From positions 10,142,601-10,206,600 of the forward strand of contig NC_049990.1 of NCBI RefSeq assembly GCF_000003815.2: a stretch of DNA of 64,000 nucleotides, written 5' to 3'. The DNA comes from Branchiostoma floridae. Lineage: Eukaryota; Chordata; Leptocardii; Amphioxiformes; Branchiostomatidae. A program made the position numbers and the translations under genes. Each line of letters starts with the position of its first letter. The first letter of the stretch is position 1. Shown piece after piece: positions 34,847 through 51,100 of the stretch. Below the pieces are notes generated by a model that saw nothing but the letters and a program-made list of their open reading frames with translations, did no database searches and was not told the DNA's origin.

Positions 34847-36497
34847 CAGTGAAAAAATGTTGTATTAGTCCCGGACTCTGTCTTTCTCTATATATGTTGT
34901 TGCATGAATGTAAATGATATATGTTGTGTAAATACATGTAGGTTGGCATTTCTGTCTCCAAGCAGAAGTTTCTGTAATATGAAGAAGAACAGGATGGGAA
35001 CCTCAGTACCACTCATTGGCACATACAGGAGAAATTGTATGGACATGTGTCTTCTACAGCTGGGATCTCATTGAAAATGTGGCTCATTGGCGTTGCTGTA
35101 CATCATTAGCATGATGCACACCATTATAAAGTCAAATCTAATGTCAAAGGTAGTGACACCGCCAATGTACTGCAGTCCAGTAAGATGGCACAGAGAATGA
35201 TGGGAAAGGCAGCACTACTTGCCCTGACTAGCTTGTGGGCTGAAATGTTCAATCATTTGAAGTGCAGGTAACAAATGAAAGTACAGTAGGATGTGAGGTC
35301 ATCAGTTTACTTACCCTGTATTTACAAGTACTGTATGGTAAAATAATAATCTAAGCGATAGTGCTCTGCTTGAGGACAATACAATCATGGTACTAAAAGT
35401 GATGGACAAAAGTCCCTATAGGCTACAATTCCACAGAAACAGTAACAGACTTGGAACAAAACAATTTATTGATGTCTCTCATACTGCTTCTTAAACAGTC
35501 TGGATGAACAGTGAGGTAGACCACTATGGTCCTTGTGCGTTTTAAGTGTACAGACTGACAACACAGTGGGTTTTGATATTATTATCATTTGTTAGAATGG
35601 CCACAGCTTCACAGCAACATTAATGCCCCCATTACTGGGACATCTTATGGTTGCAAAATATCACATGATCCAACGTAAGCATGAACAAAAGGTCAAAGTG
35701 CTGTGAAAACTGCAAAATATACAATCTTGTGAAGAAACGATGACAATATAACAAATGCCAAGGCATACTGCAACAAAATACATGTATATAGATATCTAAA
35801 TTGGTACCTTTCTTCCTCATCAGAACACAGGGAAAAGATGTCTTGCACAGCAATATGTATAGCATTAACCTGGATCATTTTTGATAACCTCATGATGCAA
35901 AAAAAAAAGTACTCAATGGAACAAGTTTTGATTGTGGTTGAATACAAGTATTCAATAAATCCACCCACTAACTGCTCATATTTTGATACCAACAGTTGCA
36001 GGAAGCCATTCTACATTTGTAGTTGTAACTTTTTTTTCTGAATTTCATTCATCAATTCACTAGGGGCAGATGTTACATACTCATGGTTCGAATTGTTACA
36101 AGTAATCAGCCCGATATGTTTAGAGACTCCCATACAGGCTTGTCTTTTGACATCATCAATACCATGTTGGATTACTACCTGTGTCTGTAAAACACACCAA
36201 GATGCTATAGCTTATACATGTAATTAATCCAATTACCCACCAACATAGTCGCCAGGGAATTAGAACTATGATAATGATGACGTCAAGGAAAAGCCTGTAC
36301 ATGTATATGATTACCACAGGATGTCTGTTTCATTTTCAGTTTTTCTTTCACCCATCTACTTAATTTATAAATAGTCTTTGGAATGCTGTCCAGAGCTGTA
36401 ACTGGCTCCTCTCCCTAAGGGCCGACAATGTTGGGCGAGCCGTATAGAACCATGATTAGATCAGGCTACTATTCCATTATATTACTCCATTATATCT
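34847..36497. other. Intergenic region / possible TMEM19 3' UTR
   Basis: Convergent intergenic region between the EF-hand gene (plus) and TMEM19 (minus). No coding sequence recognised. A minus-strand AATAAA (plus TTTATT at 35465-35470) could end a long TMEM19 transcript, but this is weak. Confidence 0.4.
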
Positions 36498-36821
36498 CAG
36501 GGATAAACAAGTCCACTAGCCCTATTGTCCAGGGCAAGTGAAAGTGCTGTTCGGGCAAGTGCATGTCCTACCCCACTTGTCCGATCGGGCAAGTAAGATT
36601 TTTCCATTGATTTTAGTTTAATTTTGATATACTTGTTACTTTTTACAGTCATGACATCAAGCAATTGTCTACAGAGAATTCCATTGCTGGAAGTGAAAAT
36701 GCATATACTAGTAACAGTGACATTTGAATTTTGGGCAAGTGAAAAGTTGGTTCGGGCAAGTACATTTTTCATGCGCTTGCCCGATAGGACAAGTGGATTT
36801 TAGAAAACTTGTTCAACCCTG
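36498..36821. mobile_element. Dispersed non-coding element rich in GGGCAAGT
   Basis: The left end CAGGGATAAACAAGTCCAC and right end CACTTGTTCAACCCTG-like (complement CAGGGTTGAACAAGT) form imperfect inverted termini. The interior has several GGGCAAGTG words and ACTTGTCC inverted words. Related copies lie at about 48265-48545, and an isolated terminus lies at 52762-52785. CAGGG ends suggest a hAT-type element; no clear target duplication was seen. Confidence 0.55.
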
Positions 36822-36885
36822 TATCTTCTATATCTATACGGAATCTACAATTTAAGTATGCAAGGCCTAATCCAGAAGTTCATAT

Positions 36886-42138
<5,253 letters not shown>

Positions 42139-42420
42139 CCTCTACCAACGGTGTAGTTGACGAAGTATGACTCAAACACACCCATACGTGACCTACATAC
42201 GCCACTGTGTACACAGCTTGATGTAAGAGCATGTAATGCAGGCTGCCAAACTTCACATTACTAGGGTAATTAATTATGCGACCTTTGACCGTTTAAGGCG
42301 GGAAATACGAAGGCCGCCTTGTAATGACGTCACAGGAGATGTTGGATCGCAAGAATGTATCTTGCATTTCCCCATTTCCAAAATACGTAGAAGAATTTTT
42401 CCCTTTCTAAATCTCCCACA
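42139..42420. other. Region upstream of TMEM19 start
   Basis: Should contain the TMEM19 5' UTR and promoter (minus strand). No specific element is identifiable. Confidence 0.35.
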
Positions 42421-42832
42421 CTTCTCTTCAGAAGGAAAAGAGCAGACATAATTCTTCTCTACAAGATAACACATGGGTTAGTCACATGCAGAACCAGTAA
42501 CCACTGCAACCTCTGTAGCAGAGTTATGCTCACGCCTAGCCTGGCAACCTCCACAAGAGGCCACTCGTACAAGTACCAGATACAGTGCTCCAAGGGTCCA
42601 AGGGCCAATTTTTACCCAGCAAGAGTGATACCCATGTGGAATAAGCTCTCCGAACAGACGGTGACCAGCAAATCAGTGAACTTGTTCAAATCAAGGTTGT
42701 CGGCTGAGTGGAACTCACACAAGGACCTGTACGAATACGAGTTCTCCTACTGAACCAGTAGGTTGCAGTGAAGAAAGAACGAAGGAAGGAAGGAAGGAAG
42801 GAAGGTAGGAGAGAAGGAAGGAAGGAAGGAAG
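42421..42832 (+). mobile_element. 3' end of a second non-LTR retrotransposon with GAAG tail
   Basis: The plus-strand frame ending at 42753 contains LATSTRGHSYKYQ, ANFYPARVIPMWNKL and SKSVNLFKSRL, the C-terminal end of a LINE polyprotein (same region as the end of the LINE at 39950, but a different lineage). After the stop comes a (GAAG)n tract at 42781-42832 that looks like its 3' tail. Confidence 0.7.
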
Positions 42833-43992
42833 ACCAGATGCTACAGCCCCGCAGTTTAACTATGTACAGCCTCATTACTCTAACGGGTACCTACTGGCTG
42901 TCGCTCAAGGTGAATACTCAAGGTGAATTAATGTGCTATCGGACTAAACAAAAGATAGAAGTCAGTGTTTCAATTTTGGTGACTTTACATATGTTGAATG
43001 ACCTTCAATCTTTAACCTCCCTTATCTACCTTATCACAATACTCACAAATGCAGCATATGAATGCAACTTTGCTGTGTGGTGAGAACGTTTAATATAAAT
43101 ATATGAACTTTTAAGACAATAGCAGCGTTGACCATGTGCAGTAATTGTTTAAGACATTTGTTCGTGCAATATCTCCCTGCCTCCCTCACTAAATGAACAA
43201 AATGGTTTTGAATCGAAAGATCCAAGAAGGAAAAAAAGGACCAAGTTCCTGTTTCTGTATTAGAAATTGGGAAAATCAGTGAAGGCAAACTGTAATCCTT
43301 GAAATCAACTTTGTCTGGACTTTCCAAGTCTTTGAATAATGCTATATCCTAGCTCCAGTCCGTTCTTTTGAACTGTAGTCTGCCTTAAGTCCTTTGCTTC
43401 CAAGTGTAGCCTGGTTCCAATCTTTTCCTTTCACCATTCTGCTAACATCTCTATTTCTACTTTTCACCTATCTAAATAGCCAAAGCTTGTTTATATGACC
43501 AGCATGTTCATGTAAAAATATACACTGGAACAGTAAAGTCACAAGATTATAAAACAAACTTTAACAAAGGTTTATTTCAACAAGCATCTGATGTATTGCC
43601 AGAAAGTACCTATGTATGAAAACAGGTTTAGTTCTTTCAACAGTATGAGTCACACTGACTATGAGCAATAACACTGGTTAGCTTTCCTTGTGATGACCAG
43701 TAACAATACTCTCCAAGCAGAGGCTGGTGGGAAAAATCGTGACCTTTTCCTTTCATAATTTTTTTTTCGACCGGCCTTCCCGTTAGTACAGTAACAACAT
43801 TTTCGCGTTACTGTATGACTACAAAGTGCACATTAAGTCTATAGGAAAAGAGCTTCTGACCAGTCCAACAAGTAAAAACGTTTTTGTACTGGTACCAGCA
43901 CCAACCCTAGTTATGACTCATAAACCTACAACAGTCTTGAATAAAATCTAATGACGAACAACAACACAGTGTGCAAATTGTGACATGGAAGG
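42833..43992. other. Intergenic, nothing recognised
   Basis: AT-rich, with no coding sequence or named repeat that I can support. Confidence 0.45.
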
Positions 43993-44759
43993 CTACAACA
44001 TGTAGCCCTCCTCCTCGTCACAATGTCCCTTGAATTCTCCACTTGGGTCCGGATATGCTTTGTTGACTGCCCGAACGACACAAAAAGGAATGACCCTTCG
44101 TACACATATGCTTCCTCCTCGTCCCAGTTGTGGAGCCAAAGAGCACTGTCTGTACACCTGCGCTCTGTCTCTGTAGGCTCGGTTGTCCACTTCAGGGACT
44201 TCTTGAACTTCCAGGGCTTCATCTTCATTTAATATCATCTACGCGAACATCATATGATCACCATCACCGTCATCATAGTAACCATCATCATCTTCTTTTC
44301 TCTCTTCTGAAACCTCGAAATTTGCAACCATTGCTGCCTTCAACACATAACGTTACTTGTTCAGGACGACGACGACGACTCTTCAGTCACACAGCATTGC
44401 ACAGAGGATGTCGCCGCCAACCCTTTCCGTCTCAGCTTCCACCAGGTCGTGACAACACACGCTCTCGCGCCCAGTCTTCATCTGTCTGCATTTCCCGCCG
44501 CATCTACATCAGACGAAGTGATGCAGCCTCCACTTGACGGTCTCTTCGTCGGTCTCGTCCCACTGTCGTTGGCTGACAGCCGCGATAGTCTCCGGTTCAG
44601 CAGGCGGGGAGACAGAAGCCGCAGCCCCCGCTGCCGCCACCACCATTGCCCCCTAGCCTCCCCACTTTCTACTGTCGACGACCTTGAGTGCGAGTGCCTT
44701 GGTTGGAAGTTGTAAGGAACAATATTGTTCGGGTCGAATTCCCAGCGCTCCATGATGAT
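43993..44759 (-). pseudogene. P2RX7-C-domain ('P2X7 ballast'-like) gene, apparently broken
   Basis: Three minus-strand pieces in order match the zinc-binding P2X7 cytoplasmic-type domain that also occurs in stand-alone proteins of many animals. (a) ATG at 44759: M-E-R-W-E-F-D-P-N-N-I-V-P-Y-N-F-Q-P, the usual PYxFxP opening. (b) From 44508 down: C-R-C-G-G-K-C-x-x-M-x-T with ESVCCHDLVEAE, the cysteine cluster, then CCVTEE in another frame. (c) 44238-43993: DNRAYRDRAQVYRQ, RRVIPFCVVRAVNKAYPDP and SGEFKG, ending in a stop. The frame changes between (a) and (b), a TGA (44511-44509) sits where a Trp is usual before the Cys cluster, and the frame changes again before (c). Introns could explain some of this; I found no convincing set of splice sites, so a pseudogene or a sequence-error-affected gene is my call. 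Confidence 0.5.
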
Positions 44760-44795
44760 ACCTCGAAATTTGTCAGTGCGGTCGGGCCCTAGCAC

Positions 44796-45146
44796 GCACG
44801 TGTGCTGCTGGTCTTCTCACCGCCGCCGTGGTTGTAACGTTGATCAAATTTGCATTTCTGACAGATGTCGCTAGATGTCAGTGTTGCAGTGTGAACATCA
44901 AGATCTTGCAAATATTGCAAGAATCGTCCTTTATTTCAGTGGAGGCTGAATGCAGTTTCTTATCACTACAGAGGTCAAGAGGTTTGGTTTTCATTTAGCG
45001 ACGCCCCCGACCTACTTGCGTTAATAGTTCCGTACGCCTTCTGGCTTTCTTGTTTCTCGTGAACACAGTGAGGCATCAAGTTTCCCGCCAAAAGTAAGGT
45101 GAAAGGTCACAGCGCAGGACCGATCGCCGGCCTTTTCTCCAGCAAG
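44796..45146. promoter_or_regulatory. Candidate IPO5 promoter and 5' UTR, divergent from the P2RX7-C-like remnant
   Basis: About 350-390 bases separate the two divergent ATGs. It is richer in GC near 44990-45146, lacks a TATA box, and ends in CAAGATGGCGG around the IPO5 start, a good initiation context. The exact transcription start is unknown. Confidence 0.4.
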
Positions 45147-48100
45147 ATGGCGGAGCAGGCACAGTTCGAGACTCTGTTGGCCAACTTAATGAGTCATGAC
45201 AACGACGTCAGGAAGCAATCCGAGGTAAGATGAACCCTTCGGTAGAGTCTTAGAATATCTGTGTCTTCTGTAAGTACCAAATCTGCGACTCCTAGTCTGT
45301 AATAGCGGCAAATTTGGCTGGAACATGTGAGGTGGTACCGGCATGGTTCGTCCTGCCCCTAGCGATGCTCATGACTACTCCATGATGTCATTTGTAACAG
45401 GATCTTGCCTCTTCAAAGTACGTTTTCAATGCCACTGTACAGCCAAGGTCGACTGCAGGAGACTGTGAATCTAATAACAAATTTTTTGGACATCCAAGCT
45501 ACTCATATGTAGTTTAATAGTTCATTTTCGAAGCGATGTTGGAACTCACTTCCGGGTTGCGCCATCGCATGGTGGTGGTTGGGTAATCTCCAAGCAGATG
45601 TTGGTGTAATAAAAGATCAGAACTCCGACCGCTGCTCACCCAACATGTGCAGACAGTAGACAGATGTAGACAGGGGTGAGTGGTTGTTGGAGAACCCCGG
45701 CAGTCAGGGAATGTTAAGCAAATGTTACAGTGGTCCTTTCCAAGTTCCCACTAATCTCAGTATCAGCTTGAACACTGGAATCAGGATCTTACTATACTTT
45801 AACAATGTACTGTAAGTCTTGAAATGTTCACTTCAGGGTAGTTTTATTCTCATAGGATTTGCTGTGACATCTCCAAAGTGAATTCATGATGCTACAATTA
45901 CACATTTCCACTGATCTAATAGTGCACTATAGAGTCTACAGAATTGTTTCAACTGCAAACTTAGTAGTACACAGCGAAAAATTCTTCTCCGCTCCTACTG
46001 TGAAATTAGGTCCCAGTGAAATCAAAAGACTTTACAGTATCGTCTTAACACGTTAAACACCAGCATGTGCCAGTATCAACTCCACATGGACCATTCCTAG
46101 ATCTAGTGCCAACATTCCAGCACAATCTAGGTCTTACTCTTACTACTTGTATGATGTCTTACACCTGTCGTGTGGTGTCACTGTTAGTTTTTGCTAGCAG
46201 AGGGAACATAGGCCAGATGCAGAATAGGTATCCATATATAATTGTGCATGATGAACTGAAACTTCTTGCTACACTCTAGATGTGAAATGAACCTAGAAGC
46301 AATGACATCTTGTGAGCTTTCAGAATATTCAGCATGTATTCCTGAGTAAATCAATATTATATCAATACATGCATCACACACCTGTAACCCTCTTACATGG
46401 TAAACAAGAGATTATATTTATAAACCGGATAGTGAGTAAGTGAAAGAAAGTAATGCTGAATTGAGTTGTGCATCTTTACGTGCTCACTATTAGGCATCTC
46501 TCCGTCTCATAGCTTCGTAGGTTATGCTCAATGTTGCAGAATACCAGAAAATCAATGGTTATCTTCATGTAATGTTATTTGTATTGATCTGTGTAGCTTG
46601 GAGGGATAAGGAATGACTAGAGGCACTAGGGAGTTTTCGACATGATATGTGTTACATCCCTTTTCACACCACTGTACCTTTACTAGTAATAGTCTAGTCC
46701 AACACTTACATCACAGTTTGTGTTCTTGGGTCCAGGTTCCAGGAAGCTAATTTGTAAATAAGTCTTTATGTCTTTCATGGTTTTTTTAAAGACGTTAGGT
46801 AAGGCCTTCACAAACATGATTTGTATGATGCTCTCTTTATCGATAAAGAGACAAATTTATGCATTTATAACGTAATACCACAAGAAAAAAATTGTAGTTT
46901 TGCGTTGTTAGTCTTAAAAGGACAAAAATCCTATCAACGGTGATGATACAAGTATAACTCAATATGGACTGTCTTAGCATCCCACTCACTAACTTACTGA
47001 CCTCATTTATGGGATTCAAACCTGACTTCCTTTAAATTTAAGTGAACCTTATGAAAGAAGGAGTATTTCTGATGAGGATGTTTGTTCTGTCCACAGACGA
47101 TGTACGATGGCATCCCGGTGACCAATCGTGCTCAGTTTCTGCTCCAGGCCTCCAGGAATGCCAACGCAGCGCCGGAGGTACGTTATTCTCTTCCTATAAC
47201 CATGTCATTTGGTCCTGAACAGGGTTTGAAATACTGAGTGAAGATGCACTTTTGTGCACCAAAGTTTGGAGTTGTGCAGCTTCATGTGATTTTTGTACAC
47301 TGTGCTTGTACTACGTTGTAGATATTTGTGTAGAGTTACAAGTAAAGGTTGTGCACTTCTATACACTCAGCATATGTTGGATTTTCAATTGTCCGAAAAA
47401 AGTAGCTATTATAGAAGTTGGGTTCATCTCAGTTTTTAAGAGCCTGACACTCTTGACAAGTTTTGATAATATTCCACTTTATTTCATACTTGGATTTTTT
47501 TCTGTCCACCTAAACTATAATTAAGTAAGCTGCGCAGGCGTATATTTGTATCTATTCCCCCTAAATAACTTTTCAGCCCTGCTTCAGCATTCCATTGAAT
47601 ACGTAATTGGATACTTAAGATAAGTATCATAGCTTATATGCCATGTACAAGGATGACACAGTGTGGTACAAAAGTAGGACCAGGAGTTAAATATTCACTT
47701 CTGGCTTTCATTGAGTCACCTACTAGTACTTTATCATTATACACATATTTCTGTCTCACTCTCAGTCTGTGGACACCCATAATTACACTGTCTTATAGAT
47801 CTAGTCATAAGAAAATCAATATGAGGCAAAAATTAGATTGCAAAATTTGGCAACATCCTGAATCTGAATAGGTTGGCTAATGTAACTGTCCTTTGGCACA
47901 ACACACCAGCTTTTGTTTGATATATGCAGCCAGTACTTAGGGACAATGGTATGTCTGTGTGCAGGATACAATGTACACGTTGGAAATCTGCCAGGTACAT
48001 GTACAAGAAAACCATTCTAGGCTCATTGGTGTTCCTCTATATATAGCCTGCTTTGGAGAGTACTAAATTTGCATGCAGTATTTGCTTGATTTGCATTATC

Positions 48101-51100
48101 TGTGCTTGCACAGCTGTGTGGCCCTAGGGCTAAGAAAATGGAGATGGGCACCGTCCTACACATCATATGGTGTAGGGAGGACTCAACATAGCTGAAACAC
48201 TGATTCCTTATAGAAACTCCAAGTAGACAAACAGTCCCATATTGATAACACATAGAAAATCTACTTGCCTGAACTAACTTTTCACTTGTCCAGACATTTA
48301 AATTACATTTGGCTAAGTATATTCAATTCCATCAATGTAATTCTTTTATTATTGGCTCTATTTTTCTGTGTTAACCTATGCTTAATGTTATGACTGTGAA
48401 AGTGAAAGTTAACAAGTATATCAAAATCTCTCTCATGGAAAAATCTTAATTGCCAGGTCGGACAAGTGGGGTAGGTCATGCACTTGCCCAATCAGTACTT
48501 TCACTTACCCTGGACAATCAGGCTAGTGGACGTATCCAAACTTGTTTCATATAGCTTCAGTTACTGTAAATGCGGTGGTTTAATGTTCGCGGTTTTTGCG
48601 GTGGCCGCTTCACCACGAACTTAAAACCACCACGAACATTTTTCCATAGCAGTAAGAAACTACGGTGCATGGTGCTAGCGTGAACTTAAAACCACCGCAA
48701 AAAGTCCTTTTTCCCGCTTCGGTAAAATTAAATCCCGCAAACTTAAATGCATTAGATTACAGTATTTCATCAGTGACTGGAGTCCAACAGGCATTTAACC
48801 AAACTATGAATCGATGTAAATGACATAGTGAACTACTGGTTCTGTGACAGGTGCGTCAGATGGGCGCGGTCCTGCTCCGCCGGCTCCTGACGATGTCGTT
48901 TGAGGAGGCGTGGCCGACCTTCCCGCCCGAGCTGCAGGCCGCCATCAAGACCCAGCTGCTGGCCGGGATCCAGCAGGAGACCACGCCCAACGTCAGGCGC
49001 AAGATCTGTGACGCAACAGCTGAGCTGGCCCGTAATCTCATGGGTGGGTGACAGCACTTCTGTTATCTTCGAACTTACTTGAATTGCAACAGGGACGATA
49101 CTATGTGGCCATTAGGAAGCTAACTAGCTGATAGTGTGATCACATACATATACATATACAGTACAAAAATGAACAAAGCATAAATGTCTTGAAAATTTCC
49201 TAGTATGTATTAGTTTGCAGCTTTTGTGGTTACTTCTTCTCTTTAAACTCAAACTCAAATGCACACATTTTAAAAAGTTCTAAGCAACCTGCAATAGGAT
49301 ATTCTTATAAGATAATATAGGCTTGGTTTATTATGAATCAAAATTTGTGTAAACATTGATACTCAATTTCCTTGTATGGTACATGATCTGGTTCTAGTGA
49401 CAAAGAAAGCAAACTTACAGCAAACACAAAATGATTTTTACTCCACCCCTGTCCTACAGGTGATGATGGTACGAACCACTGGCCAGAAGCGCTGAAGTTC
49501 CTGTTCGAGTGTGCGAGTTCCCAGGACCCCGGCCTGAAGGAGAGCGCTCTCAACATCTTCTGGTCAGTCATTGGTTCATTCAAGTGTCAATCACTCTCAA
49601 ATTTTCCTCCAACATGTCAAGCACAGAGGCCTATCCAAGTTCTATAATCAATGCTCAGTGAAGCATATTGACTTTAAGTTTAAAGTGACAACCAAAGCTG
49701 AAAGTATTGCCTTCTGTGTTCAGTTCTATCCCAGGAATCTTTGGGAACCAGCAGGCCCACTACCTGGAGGTCATCAAGCAGATGCTGTACCAGTGTATGA
49801 CTGACCAGTCCAGTCCACAGGTACAGTGCAGAAACTGTTCCATCTTATATAGTAATGGCATAGGCACCAGTGTTCAGCCACTAATGGTACTAGTTAAATT
49901 GTATACATGTAATGTTACAATTAACATATAACGTTATGACTCATTAGACTGTATGTGATTTCTTTGGACGCAAAACATCAAACAAGACGAATACGTAATT
50001 TCTGACTTTAGATTAATTGTTACACAATACTCCGGTCTGTCCTAAAGATGCTGACTAAAACCCAGTTCTTTCCCATAACAGACTCTCACAGGGATGGAGT
50101 TTTTTTTTCTTTTTTTAAGCACTCTAAGCTCAATATAACCTAAGGGATGATCCCCACATCCTCAATTTACACAGTGCTGCTGGCAGGCTTCAATCAAACC
50201 TCCACATCTAACGTTACATGCAAGCATGTCCAAACCTCACCTAGCGGGGGTACAATAGACGATAAACTGTGCAGGAATCAGTATAGCAGGTACTACAGTC
50301 AGTTCACAAATGTACACTTTTTATACAGGTGCGAAGGTTGGCTGCCAAAGCCACCGCTAATTTCATCCTTGAGAACGAGAATGACGCCACGCTGCAGCGA
50401 CAGTTATCCGATCTCCTTCCCGGGATCCTACAGGTACAATTCTAATTGTTTCACATTGGTTTTTGAAGGGTGTTCATTTTGCGGGGATAGCGCCTAACTT
50501 ACTTACTTAGTTGTTTTACAACACTCTTTTTGCCCCCTTCCCTACAGAGCCTGTCTGAGAGTGCTTCTACCCAAGATGACGACTGTGTCCTGAAGAGTAT
50601 GATTGACCTGGCAGAGAACACACCCAAATATCTACGTCTACAGCTGGACTCTGTGCTCAACATCAACCTTCAGGTAGTGACTTGGGCTGCAGTTCTTATT
50701 CAATCTGCTAGATGTCACTTTTGATGAGATGTAGTCTAAGCCACACATCAGTTACCATTATTTTGGATAATTGCATGTTAACCTCCAGGAAAATTGAAAA
50801 ATTCCAAATTTGAGACACTGTGCCAGCCTTAGCAAAACCTGTACTATATTTCTATACTACAGTTGTTGTTTTTTTCAAAATAGAAAAAAATGGACAGGCA
50901 AATCTGAAAGCAACAAATAAATTTTGTGTGGCCTTATCCAATAGCCAAATGTTGATTTTTGTAAAGATTTGTGAATGGTTACAGGGTGTTTCCAAAATGA
51001 AACACACCTTTGTTGACTGAAAGACAGTGTGGGGCCTACATGTACATTACAGCATGGGGGTCTAAACCTACACTCAAACTATGCTATGCTAGCTACTGGA

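Noticed and set aside
44130..44715. Plus-strand reading frames over the P2RX7-C-like region
   Set aside because: Only the minus strand gives the domain motifs; the plus frames are Ser/His/Arg-rich antisense shadows.
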